Positions 48,720 through 60,454 of a stretch of DNA of 64,000 nucleotides are shown here, one piece after another. Below the pieces are notes generated by a model that saw only the letters and a list, made by a program, of their open reading frames with translations, was not told the origin of the DNA and ran no database searches. Position 1 is the first letter of the stretch, and every line of letters starts with the position of its first letter. Source of the stretch: Phytophthora sp. 'mugwort' (taxonomy: Eukaryota; Oomycota; Peronosporomycetes; Peronosporales; Peronosporaceae); assembly GCA_033558025.1 (NCBI GenBank), contig JAUCEF010000018.1, positions 4,340,001 through 4,404,000 on the forward strand, read 5' to 3'. The translations under genes were made by a program, and so were the position numbers.

Positions 48720-50550
48720 TTACCAGTCATCGTCCTCGTCATCTTCATCCGAGTTATTGATTTTGCTATTCTCGTCTAATGGCTGACTAGTTGAATGTAG
48801 TTGAGCGTCCGAGGGCAATGACAAAGGGCGTCTTTGTGTTAGCTCTGCCACGTCAAAATTATCGTCGTTGCGAGGTGTCAATGGTAGGTCGAAAACCGTG
48901 CCTGGCGCGAATCTGACATTGACTAACTTCTTCTGCATCGGTGGTGCTGGTGTTGCATCTTGGCTATCAGACTTCGCTTCTGTTGCCGATATTGCGGACG
49001 TCCTGTGGGAAAGCGATACAATGCACGTTACGTATACGTAGAGCAAACAAGTTAATTGAAGGCAATTTACCTGTTCCGCGCATTCTGCTTCGTAATCAGG
49101 CTGATAAGGCGCGAGCTAGCATCAAGAAAGCCCCGACGATCTTGCGAACGATTTGAATCCGCGGCAGCCTCATCTTCTGTCGACTTCTTGAGCAATTTAC
49201 TCCACTGCCATTTGCCCAGTCCACTCTGTTGAGCTTGGTTGCTAATTGCCGCAGCACTTTTCCCAGACTTGCTTTTCTTTCTTGTAGTAGTCGTCGCTTG
49301 ACCAGGATCAACTCGCACGGGAGGATTGCGATGAATCACTTGACGCTGCGAAAGAAAAGTCAGTTCCGCTGAAGTATCACGAACCGTGCTGTGCTGCAGC
49401 AACTGGCGTGCTGCTTGCTCACTCCTGGATGCTTGGTTGTCGTCGTAGTCATCGTTATCGCTTTCCTGCTGAGACTTGAGCTCCTTCTCTTTGTTAAATA
49501 CCCAAACGGGATCCTCGATGGTCGAACTATTTGAATGCTCTTTCGTGACGAACACTCGTCGGACATTTCGCGGTGTAATGTTCAGGTAACTCTTCCGTCG
49601 GCCCGTCACTGGTGCGTCCGTGGGCGTAAATACTGAGACTTTGTACAGCAGAACACCAATCCCAGCAGCGAGAGCTGGCCCCAGCTGCTCGACGAGTTCG
49701 CGGTGGAAATAGCCCTCCACTTCACCAGTCGGATCCTGCGGCATTGCAAACCAAAATGGTCAGTTGTTTGTCTTGCAATTGCACCAAGACAAGAATTCTC
49801 ATTCTTACATGGAGAACAGCCACAATCTCCTCATCCACGTAACGCATAGACTTGATAAGCACTAAAAGCTGCCACCACCGCAGAAACTTATTAGCAATTG
49901 AAATACAATGTATCAGGTATGTATGCCTTTTTTACCTGAGGGATTTTTGCAAGTGCTTCATCGCTGTCGATGATTCTCCCAACCGTACACTTTAAACTGC
50001 CAATTTTGATGTTACCTACGCAAACAAACACAATCGCGTCACATAAAAACGCCTCAGCTACCATGACTGCCCTAAAAGTACCCAAACTCACCGTAAAGTG
50101 TCCCTGATACAGCTGGCATGCCCAAATACAGGCACATGTCCACCCACGGGCCTTGGTCGAACACCGTCGCGATCGCCACCGAGTACCGATCCGAGTTAGC
50201 GCTGGCGATGCGACCGTGATCTCCCTGCGAGTTGTCAAGCCTGGTCATCCACCATCAATAACTCGCTCCAAATTATTGCAATAATTGCAGCACGCACTGG
50301 TCCGCGCGCTTCTTCATGACATCCTGCAACGGCCCTGGTACGTGACGCATCCACTTGAGAATGCTCTGCTGCGACCCCAGGTCTGTCAACCAGATAGTCG
50401 CTAGAAGTTAGCCACGCAATATTCAATGTCATTCAATGTAGGCGCTGCACTCAACCAACCCTCCTCCTCTCCAGTGCGCCGCCGTTTGCCGCCTACATTG
50501 ACGTTTGCGGCGTCGTCCAACCCCATCTCTTCGCCTTCGCTCCCACCCAT
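48720..50550 (-). CDS. HROB-like homologous-recombination OB-fold protein
   Basis: Seven exons inferred: 50550-50460, 50400-50294, 50224-50092, 50015-49936, 49868-49809, 49735-49071 and 49002-48720, coding 472 residues in one frame; introns are 59-79 bp. Family landmarks of HROB (C17orf53/MCM8IP): LKWMRHVPGPLQD near residue 45-57 (the 'R-x-P-G-P' element), then the OB-fold LLVLIKSMRYVDEEIVAVLHDPTGEVEGYFHRELVE from about 138, and GIGVLLYKVSVFTP with YLNITPRNVRRVF. In animals HROB loads the MCM8-MCM9 helicase for DNA synthesis in recombination and crosslink repair. The C-terminal half is disordered and ends in an acidic tail (SDEDDEDDDW). The exon 1 donor GTTGGT and exon 2 donor GTGCTG are non-consensus, so N-terminal joins are less certain. 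The C-terminal part is less conserved in this family. Confidence 0.75.
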
Positions 50551-50564
50551 GACGAAATGAGCAA
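50549..50564 (-). promoter_or_regulatory. Initiator-like element at the HROB-like start
   Basis: Minus-strand ttGCTCATTTCGTCAT overlaps the region immediately before the ATG at 50550 and matches the first half of the oomycete initiator. It would imply a leader of about 10 bases and excludes the in-frame upstream ATGs. Confidence 0.4.
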
Positions 50565-51636
50565 TAAATTTTGGTACAGAATATCGAATAGAAGACCGCA
50601 TACAACAGGCAAGTGTAATTGACAACTGTTACATGTACCGGTGCGAAATGGGCACGATGAAGTAGTGTCGGTTGGCTGAGGCGTTACACCGTGCTTGTTA
50701 TTGAATGCCTGGTGTCCTATTAGCTAATAACATTAACAGCAGGAACCAGAACCATGCCACGAGCGCTATTGTAGGAAGCAAAAGCCGTGAAGAAGGTAAG
50801 AGAAAATGAATTGTGTGTACATGTACGTGCAAGCTGCCGACACGTTAATGCGCTTACATACTTTGTCATGTTGCCGACAAATAAGTGGCGCATACAGTAT
50901 CAACGGGGCCTGAAAGCATCGATGTCGATGTTCCACCCGCACTTATCAGGAATATTAAGATTCGCATCATCACGCGAGTTGCATCGGAGCATTCGCTAAA
51001 GCCAAATGACCCTAAAACCTTTGTCTTATTCCGTTCGCCACAGACCCGACCAGAGAGGGCAAGGCGATACGTTTTCCGAAATACGCATCAGTGTATTGTG
51101 ACTGCAGGCCCAGCAGACTGGATGCGAGAGGCGCTGGGTGGTAGCACCAATATTAGGAGCACCATGATCATCAAGGGCGACCTCTTCAAAATTTGAGAAG
51201 TGTTTGCACCATTAGATGAGCAAAGAAACACCTGCCGAACTGAACCAGGAAGTTGCGCGTGCCTAATCTCCCCCTTTTCAGTCTCACACCATCGTTGTCT
51301 AGCCATCTCGTCCGACAGTAAGACCCTAAAGCTTGCTGAAGTAAATGTGTGCAGTATGATGCTTTCCTGTAGACAGCGCATTTCGAGAAATGCATCGATG
51401 TGGACAAATAAAGATTTGAAAGCGTCAACCGTCGTAGTCGTATTCAAGCACCAACAAATCCGTAAGCTAGGTAGAGCTATTGCATTCTCACATTATTTTC
51501 ACTGGGGAGGGGGAAACAGTATGCAAACAACTTAAGCGAACAACGTAAAGAGGTCATCTATATAATTGATGCTTTGGAACTGCTTATTCTGCGCTCTCCT
51601 AGTCTGCTTCTCCTCCTTCTTTTCCTGCGCTACTAA
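50565..51636. other. Unassigned intergenic region
   Basis: About 1.1 kb without a supported gene. A plus-strand frame at 50885-51196 (103 codons) has reasonable composition but no recognised motif. Confidence 0.35.
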
Positions 51637-51996
51637 TTAAAACAGCGGCATAACGTTGCGGTGGAAGAAGACGGCGAGGCCAAGCAGCATGATGGACACC
51701 TGGAACCACAGGAAAGGCGACATCTTGATCTCCCTCCGCATCTCCATCTTGGCCACTCGCAACTCCTCGGCCTCCTTGGCCCGGCACGGGGCGCAAGTGG
51801 GCATGACACCGACGGGCATCGACAGGCGGTCCACGGGAGCGTCGCACTTCTTGCAGCTGGCCGTCTTGGGCACCTTGCCGCTCGCGATGTCAGCCTCCAG
51901 CTGCACGCGCTTCTCCATCTCCTCCTTCTCGCGGCGAGCGGCCACAATCTGTGGCCCACGGACGAGGTTCAGATACAGGAATAACAGCGAGTTCAT
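51637..51996 (-). CDS. Small C-terminally anchored membrane protein with CxxC pairs
   Basis: A single frame of 119 residues from the ATG at 51996. I do not recognise the family. It has a hydrophobic start (MNSLLFLYLNLV), a charged helical stretch (RREKEEMEKRVQLEADIA), two Cys pairs (CKKC and CAPC, about 20 residues apart) that could hold zinc, a second charged helix, and a C-terminal hydrophobic segment (FQVSIMLLGLAVFF). Codon use is GC-rich like the housekeeping genes and unlike the repeats around it. It is probably an endomembrane protein. Confidence 0.75.
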   Translation of the reverse strand: MNSLLFLYLNLVRGPQIVAARREKEEMEKRVQLEADIASGKVPKTASCKKCDAPVDRLSMPVGVMPTCAPCRAKEAEELRVAKMEMRREIKMSPFLWFQVSIMLLGLAVFFHRNVMPLF

Positions 51997-52890
51997 AGCG
52001 GCGCGACTTGACTCGAGGTATGCGCTTGCTGGTCTATTGACAACTGAGGCAATAGAGCGCAGTCGCTGAATCGTACGTAAACGAGTGTCATATATTAATC
52101 AAGAGTTGGAGGTGATGGGAACAACTACAGTAGTGAAGTGAGACCGTATCTCCTCTTTGCATGTGTGTACCGGTACAGTAATCGAGGGAAGCTTGTTCTT
52201 CTTGTTGCGATGTTCGAGCGAATGGTACCATAACAGTTGGAACCTCCGGGCGCAGATCCCCAACACACGCGAAAGATTGCCTACTCTGCACTGCCAGCCT
52301 GTAGTGTGACGTTGTCTAAACGGATCCACGCGCTGCCAGTCTGCATCCCCAGTTGCAGTGCTCCACTGTACTCAAGGGTACATGTAATACACAAATCCTG
52401 GGTTTACAATTCAATCATCAAAAGATGGTAAAAGTACTGCAAAGTAGCTCTGCCCGCGAATAGGACTCGGGTTTGTGCTTTCTTCCTATTGCTGAAATGT
52501 AGGTAGAAACTTTAGACTGGGAGAAGGCTCGCAATAATGCCCACTCGAATCACAAACACCTCCTGAAATGAATTCACTCCATATCGAGCATGCTGAAATT
52601 GTGGAGTCGACGAACAGGATCAGGCGTTGGAAGCCATCCACTCGAAACAATGCACGTAATCTTTTATACTTTTAAGCTTACGTGTATTGTTTCGAGCGGC
52701 CATAAAACTGTCTGTTGACGCCGAGCAAAACCTACGGTCAACGCCATGATGACAATAACCATCGATGTTTTAAGTACCATCCATTGCCAAAGAATTCTAG
52801 GTATTAATTCTTGCACACTGGAAACGGTACTTATTGTGTATATAGGCTATTGTGGCGTATATGGTGGTGCTTGTAGGTTGGATGGTTCGT
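51997..52890. other. Unassigned intergenic region
   Basis: About 0.9 kb, AT-rich. It contains the promoter of the 51996 gene. No gene or repeat recognised before the LTR at 52891. Confidence 0.4.
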
Positions 52891-53382
52891 TGTAACACAG
52901 CGTGGAGGAAGGGGTTGGTGGTAAAGGGCCTTCCGGCGAGGCTTGGTTGGCGAGCTGGGTGAGGTCGGATGAGGAGAGGTAGCTGTTGCTTTAAAAGCAA
53001 ATTGAGAAGTGATTGAGATTGAGCTTAGAGCTTATGGATTGCCCTACGGCTAACTAGTGGCTCGGTGGCTGTTCCTGAAGTATCTAGTGCCTATCCTAAA
53101 CTCTCATTCTCTAATCCCAGTTAGTAGCTATTCGACCAATCGCCCTAATTAAACTTCCGCGTATTTGTGGTTCAATCTAGTAATCCAGATACCTGTCTGG
53201 CTTCTTGCCTATCTCATATGATTTTAGACCATTCACATAAATCATTATGGCATGGTTTCTATCCCAGATTGATATCATGACATTTAGACCCACAAAAGGC
53301 TGCAGCTGTCTCTTCAGCTGCAACCTGGCGTAGATGCTGTTGGCGGCAAGATCTTGCCGCCAACAGCATCTACGCCACATGA
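52891..53382 (-). repeat. 3' LTR of the chromovirus
   Basis: Matches 58793-59272 over its length (for example the 'gcgtggaggaaggggttggt' start and the 'aaaggctgcagctgtctctt' end). The upper end contains a perfect 52-bp palindrome. Confidence 0.88.
53326..53377. repeat. Perfect 52-bp palindrome at LTR end
   Basis: Two 26-bp arms with no spacer, centred on the agatct site at about 53351. The matching end of the other LTR (59225-59270) is a decayed version of the same palindrome. Confidence 0.9.
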
Positions 53383-53399
53383 CCTCCCTTCGAGGAGAC

Positions 53400-53782
53400 G
53401 CCTATGTGGAAAACAGTTTTGGTCGTTTCTTGGAGTTCCAATAGAGGTCGATGAGTCTGGGAATCTGCGTTAGATTCTCCACGGGCTCCCAGGTGGCATC
53501 TTCCTTGAGTTCACTAAGCCACTAAATCTTGTACTGCGGTTGACCTTTATACTTGCGATGTCCAATGACAGCTTCAACAGGTTGTCCTTCCGTTCCGTCG
53601 GCTAATACGACCTTGTTTACTTGCTGCCTGCGCAGTGGGTCTTTGGCTTCAGTAGTGACGTGTGGAATACGGGATGTAACTGCAATCCTTTCGATAATCC
53701 AAACTCGTAGGAATCCTTCGAAATCTTCTGTAACACTGGATATGGTCCAATGTAACGTGAGCAAGCTTTTTCGACTGGGCAT
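53400..53782 (-). pseudogene. Integrase C-terminus and chromodomain relic
   Basis: Minus-strand translation has PVEAVIGHRKYKGQPQYKI, a stop, then WLSELKEDATWEPVENL and PRLIDLYW, the chromodomain pattern (Y-x-V-K-W-x-x ... T-W-E-P). Confidence 0.8.
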
Positions 53783-53970
53783 AACCCTTGTGACGGATGT
53801 CCAAGTTCTTACCGTCTAACAGCACCATGGCGTTAACTTTGAAGTTCTGGGCAAGTCTGTTCTTGTCGTAGTATACTGCATGCGGTCCTGCGCTTCACCC
53901 ATGCGGTCTTCTGCGACCTTGAACAGAGGTTCTTGACGTAGTGAAATTTCTTGCGCTGCCTTTTCCAATT

Positions 53971-54709
53971 TCATGAGCATAGGGTCAGATGCCCCATCGA
54001 TTGGTATGTAAGGAATATATCCGAGATCCGCTTCAAACGGTTACATTCCAATTGTGGGGTGTTCACGTCGATTGTAGGCAATTTTTGCCAAATGGAGATA
54101 GTCATCCCATTCACACTGAGCTGGATTAACGACACCTCGGAGATAGTCTCCGATGAAACGATTCGTTCGTTCAGTTCTCCGTCCGTTTGTGGTCGAAAGG
54201 CGGATGACAAGTTGTGCTGCGTTCCTAGCGCGCCCACAATGCGCTGCCAAAGCTTGGACGTATACTTGGTGTCTCGATCGGATACAATGGTCTTGGGTAA
54301 GCCATGATCCTTCACATAGTTCTTCATGAACACATTGGCGATCTCCGTAGTTGCATTGGTTGTCTTTGTAGCAATGAACTTTGTTCTCTTCGTCAGCCGA
54401 TCCACGATCACCATAATAGCATCGTTGGCTTTGGTAGTGACCGGCTATGACACTACGAAATCCGTTGATATGTCGATCCATCTACCTTTAGGTATATCCG
54501 TTGAAGTAGTCCTGGCAGTTTGGTTTGTCTCGCCTTGTTGCGCTGGCACATCTCGCAGGTGCTGACATAACGCTGTGTACACTGGGCCAGTAGTATCGCT
54601 CATGTACTCCTAAGAAGGTATTGTAGAAACCAGGATGGCCCGCGGCTACTGAATCATGATTCTCACAATTGGCACGATTCTTCAGATCTTCGTCAACGGG
54701 AATATACAA
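53971..54709 (-). pseudogene. Chromovirus integrase relic
   Basis: GHPGFYNTFLGVHERYYWP of the zinc-binding region, then MVIVDRLTKRTKFIATK, KTIVSDRDTKYTSKLW and SSAFRPQTDGELNER of the catalytic core (D, D-x35-E). Frame breaks near 54490 and 54480. Confidence 0.88.
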
Positions 54710-55017
54710 TCATGGCGTCTCATCTTCGCCTGTTTCGTAGTACAAACCACCATCCAGCAATGAGTACTTGGGAACTTCCTCTCCTTATGTGAGCTTCTTG
54801 ATGATCCACTGTAGATCTCTGTTCCACGAGTACATCGTCTTCGCGGTCTGAACCACTGTCACGTGTTGGTTCTGATCGTCGCAACGATTTCCTGATTCTT
54901 CGCTATTTCCAGTAGCTCTTGCAAGCTTACTTCGGCAGCTTTCCGCTCGAATTCCGGGTTGCGCGGCAATGCATCAGCCACAGTGGTGGTGTCGCCGGGA
55001 ATTCACATGAACAAAGG

Positions 55018-56031
55018 CTAAAACTCAGCAAGCTCATTGAACCATCGCACCACTTTGCGGTTTGTAGTCTTCTGAGTTAGGATCATTTCAATGCTCTTGT
55101 GATCCGTTTCGACCATGAACGGTCGATGAAGAAGATACATGCGCCATACTCTCAGAGTATGCATGATCGCAAGTAGCTCTTGCTCACGGTCAGGATAGTT
55201 CAGCTGAGTTGGCTTCATTTTTCGACCGGTAAAAGCAATTTGATGCTCTAGCTCTCTCTCTCCTTTTAAAACAAGACTCCCCCGATCGCGAAGTTCGAGG
55301 CGTCCATCCGGATACCGAATGGTTCGAAAGTTCGGAAGGCTGGGAACCGGAGGTGACGTCAAGCGACATTTGAGTTCGTGGAAACAGCGCAGCTGGTCGT
55401 CCGAGAGCTCGATAGCTTCTCGAGGACGTTTTCCTTTAATACTATCGTGGAGTGGTCCCGCAAATTGTGTAACGTTCTTATAGAACCTCGACACATTCAC
55501 CATAGTGCTTAAGAATCTTTCCATTTGCTTCTTTGTCTTGGGCACAGGCCATTCCGCAATGATCTTCACCTTATCAGGATCCACCCGGACGCTGTTTCGT
55601 CCGACAAAGACTCCTAGGCATGGAATTCCATCCACGCAGAACTGGCACTTGGCCAGCTTGACATATAGTTGTTGTTCTTCACAACGCTTGAGCACACGGT
55701 CTAATGCCGCAACGTGCTCTGCAACATCTTCACTTTGCGTGAACACGTAGATGTCGTCGAAGTAGATCCTCATCACGTCTTTTAAGTCTCCAAAGACTTT
55801 CTGCAATAGCCGGTTAAACGTACCGGGGCTTCCGCTAAGTCCCATGGGACTGACCAGATACTCGAATAGACCATCAGGAGCCGAAAAAGCAGTAAAGGGA
55901 ATATCAGATTCGCGTAGGTTAACCTGGTAGTAACCCCAAAGAAGGCCCATACACGAAAACCAATGACTGCCGGACATGGCGTCAAACGTGTCTTCCTTTC
56001 GCGGCGTTGGTATTGCCGGCAAGATCGTCAC
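55018..56031 (-). pseudogene. Chromovirus reverse transcriptase-RNase H fragment
   Basis: An open frame of 337 residues: GYYQVNLRESDIPFTAF, SPMGLSGSPGTFNRL, the polymerase active site IYFDDIYVFT (Y-F-D-D), RVDPDKVKIIAEWPVPKT, and RNase H pieces LNYPDREQELLAI and FMVETDHKSIEMIL. The N-terminal part of RT continues in another frame above 56031 (stop near 56041). Confidence 0.9.
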
Positions 56032-56699
56032 TGGATTTAGCTGACGATAATCGTGTATAATGCGTCAACCAACAGGCTTCTTGACACAGAACGTCGGCGC
56101 CGAAACGGCTGACATACTGGTTCGTATAATGCCTGCTTGAACCATCTCTTTGGTCCATTCTTGGATTGACGAACGCTGTTCAGGACTCTGGCGCCATTGC
56201 TTGACTGATATAAGCTTGGTACCAGGCTTGAGCAGAATTTAGTGCTCAATTCCCTCCCGTGCCGGAGGTGTCTCGTTCGGAAGCTCCGCGCGAAAGATAG
56301 TATCCGCATACTTGCGTAGAGTTGCATACGCCGGATTGTCCTTGAGAGCCTCCCATCCTTGATTCTTAAAGCGTTCGCCTTCTCCGAATCATGCGGATTG
56401 ATGACAAAGACGGATTCAATGTTCTTGTCGTTACGGAACATTCTCAGGAACTGCTGAGAAGAAACAAGATGCGTTATACCATAGCGGCCATGGTGGCCTT
56501 GCTGCCGATACTAATTGAAAATCTCCCGGCTCTGATCAATGCAAGCTCTGCGTTGTCCAGCAGCCCATCTGGCTGGACGTTGCTTCGGCAGTTTTAGTTG
56601 AACCGCTTCGCGGTGTTCCGTTTTGATACGAGGTGTCAGGCTCCTGTACTTCAATCGACATCCAGGTTTTGCTCACGAAGCCACATCATATCTAGGTTA

Positions 56700-57942
56700 A
56701 CATCCTTGTTCTCCAGAACAGGTAAATAACCTGGAATGTTCCCTTTGTCGATGGCAAGCCAGGTATCAGTAGATTCATTTGCACGGTTCGATGCGAACGG
56801 TGAACAACCTGATCTTAACCAAGGTCAATTTGCATCATCTCACCCTCGGTGACATCAAGCTCAAGTTTCTGCACCAATTCCTCGGATACACCGTTTAGGC
56901 TGCATCCATTATCGGTGAAGACGGTGACGGGTTCTCTTGACCAGCGCCTTTGAAAGCTTGAGCTTCCGCTTCGCGGATAGTATACAGCGCGCCACTAATG
57001 TATCGATTCGCTTCCTTACGTTTTGGAGCAGTACGTTGTGGAGAAATGTGACCAATGACGCGACAATTGTTGCATGTCGCTGTTTTAGTCCAGTCGTCAT
57101 TATTGTCCATCTTATTTCGAAGCGCTTAGGTTTCTGGCGTCGTGACGTGCACGAACGAAAGCCCGATTCCACTGGCGTTGACTTAGACGACTTGGTCGGA
57201 ACACGAGGTGGTTTATCCAATAGCCTCCTGGAGAGTACTCGGACTCTCTTCCTTGATCTTGTTCGCAGTTTCTTCCCGTAATCCATTCTGGAAATAGATC
57301 CGCTTCTCTAGTTCACTGATCTCTAATTCAGTTTGGGACAACAAGTCCTGGAGCTTAGAGACGTACTCGTGGATAGTTTCCCTTTGTTTTAGGTAAAACA
57401 TCCGTTCTCGAAGATCATACTCAAGTCTTAGGGTCTGAAGCGTTCGCAATTGAGTTTTGAACAGTGCCCATATTTTGTGCACGTCCATGCGCGCACAGTC
57501 CGCTATAAAGGCACTTTACCAATTCAACACGGACTTGCCCAAATCGCTCGAGATTAGCGTCACAAAGTCTGACGACTCTGCTGCTATCAGGTGACGCTTG
57601 TGAGCATATATTGTTCCGTTGCGAAGATCCATAGTTCAATGTCTTCACCGAACTTCCCTTATAAACAGGAGGATCCTTCTTCTTCTGCCCCCCTCTTGAT
57701 GCGACGAGACACTCGAAACACTCGTTAGCCTGTTGCATTTGGGCTTGCGTTTGAGCTTGCACCTGGGTTTGATACTGCTGTTGCTGCTGCGTAAGCTACA
57801 GCAGCAGTTGCTGCATGGATATTGTGTCATGTCCTGCAGTCGCAGAAGGAGTTGCGGTAGCCTGGGCGGCCGTATCCGCTTAGTCATTGGTACTTGCTGC
57901 ATTTTGCGGCGTCTGCGCTCGTGTACTTGGGCACGACGTTGA
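56700..57942 (-). pseudogene. Chromovirus gag/protease relic
   Basis: The minus-strand frame near 57110 holds a degenerate zinc knuckle (CNNCRVIGHIS). Upstream, 57488-57213 carries a retrotransposon gag helical segment (LRERMFYLKQRETIHEYVSKLQDLL) and 57900-57640 a Gln-rich start. Protease motifs are not convincing. Confidence 0.65.
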
Positions 57943-58792
57943 CTGTGAGCTTCAGTGTCGTCAGGAGCATTCGTTCTGTGCTGTTAATGAGGGCTAGGGT
58001 TCGGAAACGGGCGCTCAGCCGTGCGACCTCTTCTTTGGGCCATACTTGCTAGACTTCTCAGCGCCTTTTTTAGAAATCTACCGAAACCCTATCTAAAGCT
58101 AAAAATTGAAACGGAACTGATTAAATTCTTCTTTTTTTTTTACAGTTTACGCTTCTTGTTACGTTGGATAGAGTGTTCAAATGAACCTTCCAAAATTCCT
58201 TGTGTTTGCTGAATCCGGTGCTTCAGCTGCTCTGTGGTGTCGTGAACAACGTTCCTGGCACTTGCGTCCTTACAATCCGGGATTTCGTTCCGGATCAGTT
58301 GGACGAACTTCAGCTGCTTTACCGTTGTTAACCACAAGTCCTTTGAAGCTTGTCTAGCTCCTTGTTACGGTCGGTAAGGGACTCAGTGGTATTGTAAAAC
58401 GGAGGTTCGGGTTCACGAGTCTTTCGTTTAGCCATATAAGGAAGCACAACGAAACAGCTCAGTAGCAATGGATGTAGATCAAGCTAAACCAAGTCGACAG
58501 CTACCTAGAAGGTATTCTCCGTGTTTTCAGTAGCGGGACAGGTATTCACCAAGGGTGAAAGCACTGAACCACAGGCCTACCGAAGGAGCTCCAGATGTAT
58601 GTACCAAACTGGCGTGCAACCACACCAACTAGCCACTGAACGTTTAGTTCGTGCTTTTAACAACTACCCTCTGTAACCTAGTGCTCCCCACGATATGGCT
58701 CGCACCAATAACTACAGGATACTCGCTTCCCACTATGTAGCCACGAGCACCCTTTCCTTGAACGCTTAAACTTGACACGACAAGTACTACTA

Positions 58793-59272
58793 TGTAGCAC
58801 AAGCGTGGAGGAAGGGGTTGGTGGTAAAGGGCCCTCCGGCGAGGCTTGGTTGGCGAGCTGGGTGAGGTCGGATGAGGAGAGGTAGCTGTTGCTTTAAAAG
58901 CAAATTGAGAAGTGATTGAGATTGAGCTTAGAGCTTATGGATTGCCCTATGGCTAGTGGCTCGGTGGCTGTTCCTGAAGTATCTAGTGCCTATCCTAAAC
59001 TCTCATTCTCTAATCCCATTTAGTAGCTATCCGACCAATCGCCCTAATTAAACTTCCGCGTATTTGTGGTTCAATCTAGTAATCCTGATACTTGTCTGGA
59101 TTCTTGCCTATCTCATATGATTTTAGACCAATCACATAAATCATTATGGCATGGTCTATCCCAGATTGATATCATGACATTTAGACCCACAAAAGGCTGC
59201 AGCTGTCTCTTCAGCTGCAACCTGACGTAGATACTGTTGGCGGCAAGATCTGCCGCTAACGCAATACGTCAC
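58793..59272 (-). repeat. 5' LTR of the chromovirus
   Basis: Direct-repeat partner of 52891-53382. Its palindromic end is degraded (agatct-gccgctaacgca). Confidence 0.88.
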
Positions 59273-59445
59273 TTTGTTCGTGGTTCGAATGGGGAATGCC
59301 GAATCAGTAGGTGTTCATGCTTTACGGCCTGCGTGAGTACAACGACGTTTGCGAGTTATGTGGAGCGAGCGTGTTGGATCCGTCGAATTTCGCTGAGGCC
59401 GTCGCCACCACCAATCGCAGGCGGTCGTCTTGCGGCAACGCGAGC

Positions 59446-60397
59446 GGGAACCGTTAATCCCACTAGACAAAAACGTTCGACAGTACCATGGGACTGGTTC
59501 ATCAGGTGGGTGCAGCAGCCAAGCGATTCCTGAGCTTGGCACCACCAACTCCGTCAAAGAGCTGGCGTTAGTGCACGTGCTTCAACTCGTCCGTTGCGTC
59601 TGGTGCAAATATCTAGCCAGTCTCATACCAGTGGAGGGTTACTACATGATCATGCCTATCTGACAGAAACTACTATACTGTTTGTAAATATTTAGGACGT
59701 CTCGTAGTGCTTCCGCAAATATTTCGCGCCGTGTGGAAGCTAATATTTCCCCCTTCACGAGATTGAACGAGCGAATGCTACGAAGCTGCCGCATGGGAGG
59801 AGAGTCTTGCTCCGAGATCATTTTCTAAGTGTCATGAAGCGGTTCTTCAGTGTCCAGAGTCAACGGATACCTCTCAGCTTCGGGATCGATGGTGAGGACA
59901 ACCACGTGTTCCCTTAAACTCCCATTAAAGAAGGATAATAATATGACATCAAGTCACGAGCTTTCAGTGTCTTCCCACCCAGATCTCTGATGCACGCCGC
60001 GACGGAAGGGAGAAGGTGGGCTTTCATCTCTATACAACGAGAAATTATCAGAGCGTGGGCGAAGTGTCAAGGCTGGAGGTGGGCACGTCGAAGTGCACCG
60101 GAAAACAAAAACTGTAATGCGCCTTGTTTGCGGGATGCTTGCCGCCTCCATTTTTAGAGATTGTCTACCTACCTCTAAATATATGTCGAAGTGTTGATAG
60201 TACATATAATGGCCGACTCGAATGGGGGCCGGTTGGAAGCAACGGACGAGTTGAAGCGCGTGCGCTGACGCCATCTTTGACGGAGTTGGTGGCGCGAAGT
60301 AGCTCAGGAATCCCTGGGCTGCACCTAACTGATGTACCAGTCCCATGGTACTGTCTAGTGGGAATAACGTTTTTGTCTAGTGGGATTAGAGGTTCCC
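59446..60397. repeat. Inverted-repeat element with about 160-bp arms
   Basis: 59446-59607 is the reverse complement of 60238-60397 at roughly 80% identity (shared blocks: 'taatcccactagacaaaaacgtt', 'agtaccatgggactgg', 'ccaccaactccgtcaaaga', 'cttcaactcgtccgttgc'). The 630-bp interior has no recognised coding content. A non-autonomous transposon is likely. Confidence 0.75.
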
Positions 60398-60454
60398 AAT
60401 GTGAGCGTGATACGTAACAAACACAAAGGACTTGGCAAGGGCTTTCCTTCTGCC

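Larger units (their letters stand above)
52891..59272 (-). mobile_element. Chromodomain-type Ty3/Gypsy element with both LTRs, decayed
   Basis: About 6.4 kb bounded by direct repeats at 52891-53382 and 58793-59272. On the minus strand the order is 5' LTR (right), gag, protease region, RT, RNase H, integrase, chromodomain, polypurine tract (gaagggagg at about 53386-53394), 3' LTR (left). That order and the C-terminal chromodomain mark a chromovirus. Multiple stops and frameshifts in every domain. Divergence between the LTRs (several SNPs and small indels) indicates an old insertion. Confidence 0.88.

Noticed and set aside
50885..51196. 103-codon plus-strand frame upstream of the HROB-like gene
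   Set aside because: Composition is plausible but no family, initiator or splice partners are visible.
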